Positions 44,572-54,302 of a stretch of 64,000 nt of DNA are shown here, one piece after another; position 1 is the first letter of the stretch, and every line of letters begins with the position of its first letter. The stretch lies in NCBI RefSeq assembly GCF_014199215.1, contig NZ_JACIJC010000003.1, forward strand, positions 372,001-436,000. Direction: 5' to 3'. The notes under the pieces were generated by a model, which did no database searches, was not told the origin of the DNA, and saw only the letters and a program-made list of their open reading frames with translations. Origin of the DNA: Sphingobium boeckii. GTDB taxonomy: Bacteria; Pseudomonadota; Alphaproteobacteria; Sphingomonadales; Sphingomonadaceae. The translations under genes and the position numbers were made by a program.

Positions 44572-46776
44572 TCAGCGCCAGCCGATCATCCGCTTGTGAA
44601 TACCAGGCCGTTCTCCATGCGCCTGATCACGGGCATGGCCCTGGGTCTGCCAAGGCAGCGCCAGCGCAAACGCCTCTTCGATCGGCACCGGATGCGCGAA
44701 GAGATAGCCTTGAGCATAACGCAGCTTCAGCCCCCGCAATATGGATAGCTGCGCTTCGGATTCGATCCCTTCGGCGATCACGTTCAGCCCCAGGCTCGCG
44801 CCCAGATTGAGGATGGCGCTCACGATCGCCAGATCATCCTTGCTATCGACCAGTGCGCGGATGAACGACTGATCGATCTTCAGCGTGTCCACCGGAAGCT
44901 GGCGCAGATGGACGAGCGAGGCATAGCCCGTGCCGAAATCATCGAGCGCGATCTTGAAACCAAGATCGTGAAGCGTGCGGATCGTCTGCGCCGCGCTATC
45001 CGCGGGCCGGCCCAGGAAAACGCCTTCGGTCACTTCGATCATGACGCGGCTGAAATCGATGCCCGCATCGGCAATCCGGTTGGTCAGCCGGTCGATGAAT
45101 GTGGCGCTGCGAAATTCGGCGGTCGAGAAATTGACGCTGACCGTGCCCAGATCGACCCCGCGATTTTCGGCCATCTGCATATCGGCCAGCACGGCCTTCA
45201 GCATCGCATCGCCAATCGCCTCGGCCACCTCCGCATCCTCGAACGCCGCGGAAATGCTGGACGGCGCGCAAATGCGCCCCTGCCGATCCCGCCGGCGCAG
45301 CAGCGCCTCGAAGCCGATCGGGCGATTCTCCTCAAGCGACACCTGAAGCTGGTAATAAGGAATGATCGAATCGCTCTCGACCGCCTTGCGCCCCAGATTG
45401 ACCATCGCCACGCGGCGCTGGGTCTCCTGCTTCATTTCGAGCGAAAACACCGTCATCTGGCCGCGCCCGCGCGCCTTGGCCTGATAGAGCGCGATATCGG
45501 CATTCTTGAACAATTCGGTGGGGCTTTGACCATGAAAGGGGAAGATCGCGGCCCCGATGCTCACCCGGCATTCCACGCTTTGGCCGTTCACGTTCAGCGG
45601 ATCGCGCATCGCGGCGAAGATCCGGTCGCACACTTCGTTCAACACGGATACCGCGCCATCGAACGGCAGGATGATCGCGAATTCGTCGCCCCCGATCCGC
45701 GACAACATCGAGCCGGGCGGCAGCGCGCGCCCAATCGATTCCCCACAGCCGATCAGCAGTGCATCGCCCGAATCATGGCCCAGCACATCGTTGACGTCCT
45801 TGAAATTATCGACGTCCGCCAGCAGCACCGCGATCTTCTGGCCAAGCTGATATTCGCTGGTCAGCGCATCTTCGAGTTGACGATTGAACACCATCCGGTT
45901 TGGCAATCGCGTGAGCGCATCATGCTCCGCAGTCCAGCGGATCTGCTGTTCGATCAGCACATGATCGTCGATATCCTCGGTATAGCCGAACCAGCGCAGG
46001 ATTTTGCCTTCGTCGTCGCGCAGGCAATAAGCCGTCACGCGCATCCAGCGATAGGCACCGTCCGCCGTGCGCACGCGCACCCGCGTATCCAGCGGATCGC
46101 CCGTCGCCACGGAATGCGCGGTCTGCTCCATGGCGCGCTCCCGGTCGTCAGGATGTGTGATCAGCGCCCAGCCATTGCCGGTCAGTTCCTCCGCCGTGCG
46201 CCCGGTCATGATCTCATAGCGCTCGGTAAAGGCGATGATATTGCCCTGCGCATCCGCCAGCCAGGGCAATTGCGGATTGAGTTCGACGGTGTGGCGCAGA
46301 TGCTCGCGCTCGCGTTCCAGCCTGCGGCGGGTGTCGGTATCTTCGGTGCAATCGCGCAGGATCAGATATTCGCCGCCGCCCGCCGGATCGGCGGACATGC
46401 TGAGTTCCAGCCATTTGCGCACGCCGCTTTCGAAGAGCAAGGGCACGATGATCCGGGAAAGCCCGCCCGCGTCCGGATGGCGCGCCTTGCCGGTGACGAA
46501 ATCGGCCAAGCGGCGGCGGTATTTGCGCCCCACGGTGCGCAACGCGCGTTCGATCGTGGTGCTGGGCTTCACGTCGAGCAATCGTTGCGCCGCATCTGAA
46601 AAGATCACGGTCCGGCTTTCCGGCAGGCGATAGGCGATGGCGATCCCCGCCGCATCCAGCGCCGAAATCAGCGGCTGCGGCAGGGAATCGACCCAGATAT
46701 GCGGGGCATCGCCCGAAGCCGCTGCCAGCCCGGAACCCGTCTGTCTCTCGCTGTCGTCTTTCCGCTGTCGGTTCAT
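44572..46776 (-). CDS. PAS-GGDEF-EAL cyclic-di-GMP protein (second copy)
   Basis: A 734-residue cytoplasmic protein: a region with no clear fold up to about 110, PAS domains (about 115-290; LPWLADAQGNIIAFTERYEI), a GGDEF domain with RIGGDEFAIIL, and an EAL domain with PIGFEALLRRRD and DDFGTGYASLVHLRQ. No RxxD inhibitory site precedes GGDEF (PPGS there), unlike the first copy. The EAL entry reads YYQLQVSLEE, where a proline is more usual (YQP). No membrane helix. Divergent from the LuxR-like gene. Confidence 0.9.
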   Translation of the reverse strand: MNRQRKDDSERQTGSGLAAASGDAPHIWVDSLPQPLISALDAAGIAIAYRLPESRTVIFSDAAQRLLDVKPSTTIERALRTVGRKYRRRLADFVTGKARHPDAGGLSRIIVPLLFESGVRKWLELSMSADPAGGGEYLILRDCTEDTDTRRRLEREREHLRHTVELNPQLPWLADAQGNIIAFTERYEIMTGRTAEELTGNGWALITHPDDRERAMEQTAHSVATGDPLDTRVRVRTADGAYRWMRVTAYCLRDDEGKILRWFGYTEDIDDHVLIEQQIRWTAEHDALTRLPNRMVFNRQLEDALTSEYQLGQKIAVLLADVDNFKDVNDVLGHDSGDALLIGCGESIGRALPPGSMLSRIGGDEFAIILPFDGAVSVLNEVCDRIFAAMRDPLNVNGQSVECRVSIGAAIFPFHGQSPTELFKNADIALYQAKARGRGQMTVFSLEMKQETQRRVAMVNLGRKAVESDSIIPYYQLQVSLEENRPIGFEALLRRRDRQGRICAPSSISAAFEDAEVAEAIGDAMLKAVLADMQMAENRGVDLGTVSVNFSTAEFRSATFIDRLTNRIADAGIDFSRVMIEVTEGVFLGRPADSAAQTIRTLHDLGFKIALDDFGTGYASLVHLRQLPVDTLKIDQSFIRALVDSKDDLAIVSAILNLGASLGLNVIAEGIESEAQLSILRGLKLRYAQGYLFAHPVPIEEAFALALPWQTQGHARDQAHGERPGIHKRMIGWR

Positions 46777-46892
46777 CGAACATCTGCTTAGCGCCTCACC
46801 GCTGCGATCCGGTTAACGGCGGCACCAAATCTCGATTCTCCAAATTTTAACCCGCGTACCGGTAAAGCGGATGCTCTTCTGCTGGGGTGGCA

Positions 46893-47576
46893 ATGGGGAT
46901 GATCGCGGGCATATCGGCGCAAACCGCGCATCGGGATTCGCCGGGCGATCCGCTGCCGGATTTCGCCATGCGCGCAGCGTCGGCGCGGTCGCTCGCGGAA
47001 TTGACCACCGCCTTTGCCGCGGCCATTGCGGGCGAAGGCTTCGATCATCATCTCTGCCTGATGCTTGAGGAAGGTTCGCGCTTTTCCTCGCTCTTCGGCG
47101 ATATGAACGGCATGTCGATCGAGGCACTCCGGATCGCGCGCGCTCGCCCCGAATATCCCCGCCTGATCTTGGACGGTGCCGACCGCGGCCTGCTGATCCC
47201 CATCCAGCGGCGGGACATCACCTTACTGGTCTTGGTCACCGGGCCTGGCGAGATGCCTCAGCGCGATCGCATTGCGCGGCTTCAGGCGCTGGCCGATCTG
47301 TATGCGGATCAGGGCATGACGCTGTTCGATCAGCGGCGCGGCATTCGGGAAGACGCGCCCGAAAATGCCGGCCTCAGCCTGATCCAGCGGCAAAGCCTGG
47401 CGCTAATTCTCACCGGATATCAGGATTTCGAAATCGCCCCGCTGCTGGGACTGACGGCACTCGCGGTGCGTGCGCAGGTTCATCATGCGATGACGCTGCT
47501 CGATGCCGACACCCGCGCCGAGGCAGTCGCCATCGCGGCCCGGCGCGGCCTGCTGGTGGGGCTGGACCGGCAATAA
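46893..47576 (+). CDS. LuxR-type regulator without LuxI partner
   Basis: About 228 residues. The C-terminus is a LuxR-like helix-turn-helix (LSLIQRQSLALILTGYQDFE, IAPLLGLTALAVRAQVHHAM). The N-terminal part has the size of an autoinducer-binding domain but the usual tryptophan, tyrosine and aspartate ligand residues are not recognisable. The helix-turn-helix itself departs from the consensus (IQRQSLALIL in place of T-x-REREVL). No luxI-like gene is near. Start chosen at the ATG at 46893 after GGGGT; a GTG at 46887 is possible. Confidence 0.6.
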   Translation: MGMIAGISAQTAHRDSPGDPLPDFAMRAASARSLAELTTAFAAAIAGEGFDHHLCLMLEEGSRFSSLFGDMNGMSIEALRIARARPEYPRLILDGADRGLLIPIQRRDITLLVLVTGPGEMPQRDRIARLQALADLYADQGMTLFDQRRGIREDAPENAGLSLIQRQSLALILTGYQDFEIAPLLGLTALAVRAQVHHAMTLLDADTRAEAVAIAARRGLLVGLDRQ

Positions 47577-47645
47577 TGCTGTAAACGGGCGCGGAAGCGC
47601 GATACGGGCTAGGCTTCGCCCGCCCCCGCCGCTAAGGCGCTCCCC

Positions 47646-49820
47646 ATGTCCGGAATCACGCCCCAGATCGTCGCCGAGCACGGCTTTTCCCCCGAAGAAT
47701 ATGAGCGCGTCCTGCACGCGATGGGCCGCGAGCCCAATATGACCGAACTCGGCATATTCTCGGTGATGTGGTCCGAGCATTGCTCTTATAAATCCTCCAA
47801 GATTCATCTGATGAAATTGCCGACCACCGGCCCGCAGGTGATCTGCGGCCCCGGCGAGAATGCCGGCGTGGTCGATATCGGCGATGGTCAGGCCGCGATC
47901 TTCAAGATGGAGAGCCACAACCACCCCAGTTACATCGAACCCTATCAGGGCGCGGCGACGGGCGTGGGCGGCATCCTGCGCGACGTGTTCACCATGGGCG
48001 CGCGCCCGATCGCGAACATGAACGCATTGCGCTTCGGCCGTCCCGATCATCCCAAGATGCGCCATCTGATCAGCGGCGTAGTGCGCGGCATCGGCGGCTA
48101 TGGCAATTGCGTGGGTGTGCCCACCGTGGGCGGCGAGGTGAATTTCCACCCGGCCTATGACGGGAACATCCTCGTCAATGCGATGACGGTCGGCATCGCG
48201 GATACCGACAAGATCTTCTATTCCGCGGCCTCGGGCGTCGGCAATTCGATCGTCTATGTCGGCTCCAAGACCGGGCGGGACGGCATTCACGGCGCCACGA
48301 TGGCGAGCGCGGATTTCGGGGAGGATTCCGAAGCCAAGCGCCCCACAGTGCAGGTCGGCGATCCTTTCACTGAGAAATTGCTCATCGAGGCGTGTCTCGA
48401 ACTCATGGCGTCCGACGCGATCGTCGCGATCCAGGATATGGGCGCGGCTGGCCTCACCTCATCTTCGGTCGAGATGGCGAGCAAGGGCGGCGTCGGGCTG
48501 TTGCTCAACATGGACGCTGTGCCGCAGCGCGAAACCGGCATGACCGCTTATGAAATGATGCTCTCCGAAAGTCAGGAGCGCATGTTGATGGTGTTGAAAC
48601 CCGGCCGCGAGGATTTCGCCGAAGCGATCTTCCGCAAATGGGATCTGGATTTCGCGGTGATCGGCGAAGTGACCGACACCGGCCGCATGGTGCTGACGCA
48701 TCACGGCGAAACGGTGTGCGACATCCCGCTGGCACCCTTGGCCGACGACGCGCCGCTTTACGATCGCCCCGCCGCGAGCAAGGAAGAATATAAGGCCTGG
48801 GCAAATGTCCAGCCGCTCGGCGACATTCCCGAAAGCACCGATATCGCGGCCGATCTACTCAAGCTGATGGCCAGCCCCGATATCGCCAGCCGCCGCTGGA
48901 TCTGGGAGCAATATGACCACATGGTGGGCGCCGACACGGTGCAGCGCCCAGGCGGCGATGCCGCTGTGGTCCGCGTCCATGGCAGCCAGAAGGGCATTGC
49001 GATCAGCACCGATTGCACCCCGCGCTATTGCTATGCGGACCCCTATGAGGGCGGCAAGCAGGCGATCGCCGAATGCTATCGCAATCTCTCCGCGGTCGGC
49101 TCCACGCCGCTGGCCGTCACCAACTGCCTCAATTTCGCCAACCCCCAGCGCCCCGAGATCATGGCGCAGCTTACCGGCTGCCTCGAAGGCATGGGCGACG
49201 CCTGCCGCGCGCTCGATTTCCCAATCGTGAGCGGCAACGTCTCGCTCTATAATGAGAGCAAGGCCACCGGCGGCGGGTCCGCGATCCTGCCGACCCCCGC
49301 GATCGGCGGGATCGGCCTGCTGGCGGATGTGGACAACATGGCGACCGTGGCGTTCAAGGCTGAGGGTGAGGCGATCTGGCTCATCGGCGGCGAAGGCACC
49401 CATCTGGGTCAGTCGATCTGGCTGCGTGAAATTCAGGGCCAGGAGCACGGTTCCGCGCCGTCGGTCGATCTGGCGAAAGAGCGCGCCAATGGCGATCTGG
49501 TCCGTTCGCTCGTCAAGAGCGGGACGCTGACGGCGGTGCATGACGTGGCCGATGGTGGCCTGACCGTCACGATCGCTGAAATGGCTTTGGCTGGCGGCAT
49601 CGGCGCTGAATTGTCGATCACGCTGAACACCGCAACGGCGTTTGGCGAAGATCAGGCCCGCTATGTGGTGACGGCTGCTGTCGGCACGGATATTCCCGGT
49701 GCAACGCAGATCGGCATGACCGGCGGGCAATCGGTTACCGGCATCCCCCTCGCCGATCTCCGCGCCGCGCATGAAGGCTTTTTCCCCGCATTGATGGGGT
49801 CCGACGCGGCGCTGGCGTGA
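47646..49820 (+). CDS. purL: Phosphoribosylformylglycinamidine synthase subunit PurL
   Basis: Catalyses ATP-dependent conversion of FGAR to FGAM in purine synthesis. The short (724-residue) form lacks the glutaminase domain and works with PurS and PurQ, which are not in this window. Motifs: [12 protein letters not shown], the metal-binding [18 protein letters not shown] and [21 protein letters not shown]-terminal half repeats the fold ([16 protein letters not shown]). Start at ATG 47646. No close operon partner. Confidence 0.95.
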   Translation: MSGITPQIVAEHGFSPEEYERVLHAMGREPNMTELGIFSVMWSEHCSYKSSKIHLMKLPTTGPQVICGPGENAGVVDIGDGQAAIFKMESHNHPSYIEPYQGAATGVGGILRDVFTMGARPIANMNALRFGRPDHPKMRHLISGVVRGIGGYGNCVGVPTVGGEVNFHPAYDGNILVNAMTVGIADTDKIFYSAASGVGNSIVYVGSKTGRDGIHGATMASADFGEDSEAKRPTVQVGDPFTEKLLIEACLELMASDAIVAIQDMGAAGLTSSSVEMASKGGVGLLLNMDAVPQRETGMTAYEMMLSESQERMLMVLKPGREDFAEAIFRKWDLDFAVIGEVTDTGRMVLTHHGETVCDIPLAPLADDAPLYDRPAASKEEYKAWANVQPLGDIPESTDIAADLLKLMASPDIASRRWIWEQYDHMVGADTVQRPGGDAAVVRVHGSQKGIAISTDCTPRYCYADPYEGGKQAIAECYRNLSAVGSTPLAVTNCLNFANPQRPEIMAQLTGCLEGMGDACRALDFPIVSGNVSLYNESKATGGGSAILPTPAIGGIGLLADVDNMATVAFKAEGEAIWLIGGEGTHLGQSIWLREIQGQEHGSAPSVDLAKERANGDLVRSLVKSGTLTAVHDVADGGLTVTIAEMALAGGIGAELSITLNTATAFGEDQARYVVTAAVGTDIPGATQIGMTGGQSVTGIPLADLRAAHEGFFPALMGSDAALA

Positions 49821-49837
49821 TCATCGGATTGCCCCAG

Positions 49838-50035
49838 ACCCTGTTCGGGCGAAGCCTGTCAAAGCGTCTCCCTTCTGACTCCCTTCCAGCCCTTGCTGGA
49901 GGGGCTGGGGGTGGCCCTTCTCCTTTCCCTATCCTCTCGACAGTCGAAAAAAGAAGATGCCACCCCCGGCCCCTCCACGAAGGCGTGGAGGGGAGAAGCA
50001 AGAAGGGAAAGGCTTCGACGGGCTCAGCCCGAACG
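49838..50035. repeat. Nested palindromic repeats (families A and E) before the cyclophilin gene
   Basis: Outer family A arms (CTGTTCGGGCGAAGCCTGTC at about 49842-49861 and GGCTTCGACGGGCTCAGCCC ending near 50030) enclose a family E element with arms around CCAGCCCTTGCTGGAGGGGC and CCCCTCCACGAAGGCGTGGA. This is one repeat lodged inside another in a 215-base gap. The right-hand family A arm ends exactly at the GTG start codon of the downstream gene. Confidence 0.75.
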
Positions 50036-50647
50036 GTGTCTCGGATATCAGCCCGAGCGATTTGGGGGGCCGTGATCTGCCTCCTCCTGCTCCTCGCCGC
50101 CCTGCCCGCCGGCGCAGCCGGACCGGCGCTGGTGCGCGTGAAGATCCAGACCAGCCTCGGCCCGATCATCGTCGAATTGGACACCCGCCGCGCACCGATC
50201 ACGGCCAATAATTTCCTCGCTTATGTCGATGAAAAACGCTTCGATAACATTACCTTCTACCGCGCCGCGCGGAACAAGGGCGATCCCAGACGCGGGCTGG
50301 TGCAGGGCGGGATCAACAGCTTGGCCAAGCGCGGCAAATTCCCTATCGCGCATGAGCCGACCAGCAAGACCGGCCTGCGTCATGTGGACGGCACGATCTC
50401 CATGGCGCGCCATGCCCCCGGCACGGCGCGGGGAGATTTCTTCCTGGTGGTCGGCGCCGCACCGTTTCTGGACGCGCGGCCAGGTGGCGACCCCGGCTAT
50501 GCCGCTTTTGGCCGTGTGGTGAGCGGGATGCCCATCGTCCACCGCATCCTCGCCGCCCCCACTTATCCCGGCGGACGATCGATGAACACGATCGGGCAGC
50601 ATATGATCAATCCGGTAAAGATCGTGAGCGTGACGCGGGTGAGGTGA
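50036..50647 (+). CDS. Periplasmic cyclophilin-type peptidyl-prolyl isomerase
   Basis: About 203 residues: a signal peptide (MSRISARAIWGAVICLLLLL, cut near AAG) then a cyclophilin domain (VKIQTSLGPIIVELDTRRAP at the start; ITFYRAARNKGDPRRGLVQG with the catalytic-arginine region; RGDFFLVVGAAP). Accelerates proline isomerisation in exported proteins. I use the GTG at 50036 because it gives a complete n-region with arginines; a later GTG at 50072 would remove it. The start abuts the repeat described above. Confidence 0.85.
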   Translation: MSRISARAIWGAVICLLLLLAALPAGAAGPALVRVKIQTSLGPIIVELDTRRAPITANNFLAYVDEKRFDNITFYRAARNKGDPRRGLVQGGINSLAKRGKFPIAHEPTSKTGLRHVDGTISMARHAPGTARGDFFLVVGAAPFLDARPGGDPGYAAFGRVVSGMPIVHRILAAPTYPGGRSMNTIGQHMINPVKIVSVTRVR

Positions 50648-50672
50648 GAGCGCCGACCTCCCCAATACCGCT

Positions 50673-50760
50673 GTCATGCTGAACTCGTTTCAGCATCCAT
50701 TGCGAAGTCACGACCAATGGCGGGGCGGACAAATGGATGCTGAAACGAGTTCAGCATGAC
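50673..50760. repeat. 28-bp perfect inverted repeat between convergent genes
   Basis: Arms at 50673-50700 and 50733-50760 are exactly complementary over 28 bases (GTCATGCTGAACTCGTTTCA begins the left arm), with a 32-base loop. It lies between the cyclophilin gene and nudC, so it could end transcription in both directions or be a mobile palindromic element. Found only once in this window. Confidence 0.8.
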
Positions 50761-50779
50761 GGAGTATTATGGTTTGGAA

Positions 50780-51661
50780 TTATGTTTCAGCCAACCACCT
50801 TCGAAACAGCGTATGCGCGATCGCATAGGGCGGCGGCGGCAGAAATTTCGCGCCCGCCTCGCCATTCATCACTGCGGCCACCTCTGCGCGGGTCACCCAG
50901 AAGGCATCCTCCAGCTCGGTATAATCGATCGTCAGCGCATCGCTCTCCACCTGCGCCACACAGGCCATCATCAGTGACGATGGAAACGGCCAAGGCTGGC
51001 TGACCACATAGCGCACAGCGAGCGCCTTCACGCCCGCTTCCTCATGAAGCTCCCGCGCGACGGCCTCCTCGATTGATTCACCCGGTTCCAGAAAACCCGC
51101 GAGCGCCGAATAGCGCTGCGGCGGATAAGCGGGCTGGCGGCCGACCAGCACCCGGCCTTCATGTTCGGCCAGCATGATCACCACCGGATCCACCCGCGGA
51201 TAATGCTCCGCCTTGCACTGCCCGCAGTTGCGGCCCCATCCGCCCCGGAATATCTCCGTCGGCGTGCCGCATTGCGCGCAAAAGCCATGGCGCACATGCC
51301 AGTCGATCAGGCTGCGCGCCGCGGCATAGGTGGAGGCTTCCTCGGGCGGGAGGATATCGAGCATCCGGAAGATCGCCCGCGAACGCGCCGCGCCTTGGGG
51401 AAGATCAGGGCGCACTTCCGTAAAGCGCGGCTTGCCATCCTGCACGCCGAGGAAGATCAATTCGCTCCCCGGATCGCTCTCCGCCATGCTCTTCCACGTC
51501 AACAACCCCTGATCGTCCAATATCGGATCGATCCCGTCCAGCGCGAGCAAGCGCGCGGACAGGCTGCCGGCCAGTGCCGCCAGCCTTTCGGGATTGGTGC
51601 GGACGAGATCTTCGCGGTCCAAGGTGCTGCCCGTAAAACCGGGACGATGGTTGGAACTCAC
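50780..51661 (-). CDS. nudC: NADH pyrophosphatase NudC
   Basis: Nudix enzyme that hydrolyses NADH and removes NAD caps from RNA. A zinc-ribbon (CAQCGTPTEIFRGG, CGQCKAEHYPRVDP) precedes the Nudix motif (GFLEPGESIEEAVARELHEE, AG), and the downstream SQPWPFPSSLM motif is the NudC specificity sequence. 293 residues. Convergent with the cyclophilin gene; a dispersed repeat separates it from the serine-hydrolase gene upstream. Confidence 0.93.
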   Translation of the reverse strand: MSSNHRPGFTGSTLDREDLVRTNPERLAALAGSLSARLLALDGIDPILDDQGLLTWKSMAESDPGSELIFLGVQDGKPRFTEVRPDLPQGAARSRAIFRMLDILPPEEASTYAAARSLIDWHVRHGFCAQCGTPTEIFRGGWGRNCGQCKAEHYPRVDPVVIMLAEHEGRVLVGRQPAYPPQRYSALAGFLEPGESIEEAVARELHEEAGVKALAVRYVVSQPWPFPSSLMMACVAQVESDALTIDYTELEDAFWVTRAEVAAVMNGEAGAKFLPPPPYAIAHTLFRRWLAET

Positions 51662-51670
51662 ACCATATTC

Positions 51671-51760
51671 CTGTCATTCCCGCGTAGGCGGAAATCCAGC
51701 TTTGTGCCGGACTCCAGGAAAGAAGAAGAAGCGGGATTCCCGCCTGCGCGGGAATGATGG
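51671..51760. repeat. Palindromic repeat, family D, between nudC and the serine hydrolase
   Basis: CTGTCATTCCCGCGTAGGCG at the left and CCCGCCTGCGCGGGAATGAT at the right form arms around a 40-base loop. Repeats built on TCATTCCCGC-GCGGGAATGA are widespread in bacteria. One copy is seen in the window. Confidence 0.7.
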
Positions 51761-51791
51761 AAAAAACCGGAATGGCGCGAAGAAACAGAGA

Positions 51792-53075
51792 TCACACCAG
51801 ACTCGCGTAAACGCTCTTGGAGAAATCCGTCGGAAATCCGAAAGCCGCATCGGGCATATATTGCGCAAAGCCGCTCGCGCGGATGCCGCGTTTGGGATCG
51901 ACAAAGGCGATCGTCGCCGCCGCGCCGCCCCAGCCGAATGTGCCGATCCCGGCACCACCCGGCGTCTCCTTCATCACCACGCGGCCGCCCGCGCCAAAGC
52001 CCTGCCCGTCCGCAAATGTGCCCGTGGTATCTGCGCCATCGGGCAGCAGATTGCTCATGCCGAGCTTTGCTGTTTCGGGCTTCATGATGCGCTTGCCGCC
52101 GATCTTGCCCATGCCCATCAGCATCGCCAGAAACCGGTCATAATCGCGCGCGCTGGACACCAGCCCCGCCCCGCCAAAGGGGAAAGCGGGCTTGTCGAGA
52201 TAGATGCTGGTCGCACCGGGATCGACCGGGAAGCTGCCCGTGGGCAAGGCGAAATAATTGGTGGTGAGGCGGGAAACATCCTTGTCTGCAACTTGGAAAA
52301 CCGTGTTTTTCATGCCTGCCGGATCGAACAGCCGCTGTTGCAGAAACGCATCGAACGGCCGCCCGGCGGCGATCTCGATGATCCGCCCAAGCAAATCCAG
52401 ACTTACCGAATAGCTCCAGCGTGCGCCCGGATCGGCAATCAATGGCAGCGTCGCCAGCCGGTCGGCAAATTCCGCAAGGCTGGGTGCGGTCGGGTAATCG
52501 GGCACGCCGGGCATCTTCGTGCGGCTCACCTGCGCGGGCAAGATGCCCTGCTCATTATAGGCCTGCAACAATGGTCCCTTGGTGATGATCGAATAGCCAA
52601 GTCCTGCGGTATGCGTCAGCAGGTGCCGGATCGTCATCATGCCATTGGCCGGACGGCTGTCCAGGCTGTTGTCAGGATCGGTGAGCACGCGCGCCTTGGC
52701 GAAACCGGGGATGAAATCGGCCACCGGCTGATCCAGCCGCAAATCGCCATCCTCGATCAGCATCATGGCGGCCATGCCGGTGACCGGCTTGGTCATCGAA
52801 TAGACGCGCCACAGCGTATCGGGGGTCACCGCGGCCCGGCTGCCGCTGGCGATCGTGCCCGCATTCAGGAATGCGGCCGGGGCCGTGCCATGCCCGAGCG
52901 CCGCGGCCATGCCGGGGATCTTGCCCTTGGACAATGTGGCCTCGAACAACTGCCTGACGACGCGCCAATCCCCCTCCTTCGCCTTTGCGAGCAGCGCGGG
53001 CGGCATGGCCCCCAGCGCGCCCAGCGTCGCGATCGAACGGACGAATTCACGCCGCGCCAGCATCATTTCCGCCAT
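51792..53075 (-). CDS. Serine hydrolase (beta-lactamase/esterase family) with Tat-like signal
   Basis: A 427-residue serine hydrolase of the class C beta-lactamase-like family. The catalytic SxxK is VYSMTKPVTGMAA. The N-terminus MAEMMLARREFVRSIATLGA, LGAMPPA carries an RR pair before a weakly hydrophobic stretch, typical of a Tat signal; the tatABC genes are in this window. Other motifs: IRHLLTHTAGLGYS and WSYSVSLDLLGRIIE (tyrosine). I start at the ATG at 53075, which touches the mutY stop (TGATG). Substrate unknown: esterase, peptidase or lactamase. Confidence 0.85.
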   Translation of the reverse strand: MAEMMLARREFVRSIATLGALGAMPPALLAKAKEGDWRVVRQLFEATLSKGKIPGMAAALGHGTAPAAFLNAGTIASGSRAAVTPDTLWRVYSMTKPVTGMAAMMLIEDGDLRLDQPVADFIPGFAKARVLTDPDNSLDSRPANGMMTIRHLLTHTAGLGYSIITKGPLLQAYNEQGILPAQVSRTKMPGVPDYPTAPSLAEFADRLATLPLIADPGARWSYSVSLDLLGRIIEIAAGRPFDAFLQQRLFDPAGMKNTVFQVADKDVSRLTTNYFALPTGSFPVDPGATSIYLDKPAFPFGGAGLVSSARDYDRFLAMLMGMGKIGGKRIMKPETAKLGMSNLLPDGADTTGTFADGQGFGAGGRVVMKETPGGAGIGTFGWGGAAATIAFVDPKRGIRASGFAQYMPDAAFGFPTDFSKSVYASLV

Positions 53076-54115
53076 CAAACAATCTCCTCCAGCGCCTTGC
53101 GCGCCGCCTTGGCGAACACGCTGGGCAATCCCGCCGCGTCCAGCCGATCCATCGGCCACCATTCTCCGTCCCAATTGCCGGCGCAACCCTTTTCAAGCGC
53201 AGCCCGCGCAATCGCCAGATCGAGCGCGAAATGCGTGAAGACATGCGACACCGTTTCGCCGCCCAGCACCCAATCCGCATCCGCAGGTGCATCCATCATG
53301 CCCGGCGGCGCATCCGCCCAGGGGCCAGTGGGCAATGCGCGCATCCCGCCAAGCAATCCCTTGTCCGGGCGACGCACCAGCAGCACATCGCCATCCCGCT
53401 CCAGCCAGAAGATCGTGCCGAAACGCTGCGGCCGCGCCTTCTTTGCCGCCTTGAAAGGAAATTGCGCGGGTGCGCCGGTGCGGAATGCGGCGCAGTGGCT
53501 TCGCAACGGGCAGATTGCACAGGCCGGATTGCGCGGTGTGCAAATCGTGGCGCCCAGATCCATCATCGCCTGAGCAAAATCGCCGGAACGCGCATGGGGC
53601 GTGATCCCGTTGGTCAGCGCATAAAGCGCGGGTTTGGCACCGGGCAAAGGCGTTTCCACCGCGAACAGCCGCGAGACCACGCGCTCCACATTGCCATCCA
53701 CCACCACGGCGCGCTGCCCAAAGGCGATCGCCGCAATCGCCGCCGCCGTATAAAAGCCGATCCCCGGCAACGCGCGCAGGCCCGCCTCGCTTTCGGGAAA
53801 GCCGCCCTCATGCTGAGCCGCCACCACGCGGGCGCACGCCAGCAGATTGCGCGCCCGGGCATAATAGCCAAGCCCCGCCCAGGCGCTCATCACATCGGCA
53901 TCGTCCGCCGCCGCCAGCGCCGCCACATCGGGCCAAAGCGCCGTGAATTTCTCGAAATAGGGCTTCACCGCGGCCACTGTGGTCTGCTGGAGCATGATTT
54001 CGGACAGCCAGACACGATAGGGATCGGCAGCATTCGTCCCCGGCGCGCTGCGCCACGGCAGACTGCGCGCGTGACGATCATACCAGCGCAGGAGATCGGA
54101 TGCGATTTCGGTCAC
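53075..54115 (-). CDS. mutY: Adenine DNA glycosylase MutY
   Basis: Removes adenine mispaired with 8-oxoguanine. Helix-hairpin-helix (LPGIGFYTAAAIAAIAFGQ), the catalytic aspartate in VDGNVERVVSRL, the catalytic-glutamate region SEIMLQQTTVAAV, and the 4Fe-4S ligands CTPRNPACAICPLRSHC (C-x6-C-x2-C-x5-C) are all present. The C-terminal NUDIX-like domain recognises 8-oxoG. I start at the GTG at 54115, whose SD (GGAGGGGAG) lies inside the family E repeat; 346 residues. Coupled to the serine hydrolase. Confidence 0.93.
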   Translation of the reverse strand: MTEIASDLLRWYDRHARSLPWRSAPGTNAADPYRVWLSEIMLQQTTVAAVKPYFEKFTALWPDVAALAAADDADVMSAWAGLGYYARARNLLACARVVAAQHEGGFPESEAGLRALPGIGFYTAAAIAAIAFGQRAVVVDGNVERVVSRLFAVETPLPGAKPALYALTNGITPHARSGDFAQAMMDLGATICTPRNPACAICPLRSHCAAFRTGAPAQFPFKAAKKARPQRFGTIFWLERDGDVLLVRRPDKGLLGGMRALPTGPWADAPPGMMDAPADADWVLGGETVSHVFTHFALDLAIARAALEKGCAGNWDGEWWPMDRLDAAGLPSVFAKAARKALEEIV

Positions 54116-54118
54116 TGG

Positions 54119-54214
54119 ACTCCCCTCCACGCCCTCGTGGAGGGGTTGGGGGTGGCCCTTCCCTTTTGAAAGAAGAGCCCACCCCCCGCCCCTCCGGGAA
54201 AGCCGGGATGGGAG
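54119..54214. repeat. Family E palindromic repeat between mutY and the DciA-like gene
   Basis: CCCCTCCACGCCCTCGTGGA, GGGGTTGG at the left and CCCACCCCCCGCCCCTCCGG at the right, in opposite orientation, on either side of a short TTTGAAAGAAG. The mutY SD lies within the left part (GGAGGGGAG on the minus strand). Confidence 0.7.
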
Positions 54215-54302
54215 AAGAAGGACAATGCCTTCCACACATCTCCGACCACATTTTCGTCTGGCATATCGACTGGCATGGGTCGGCTATGGCATGGAGCATC
54301 GG

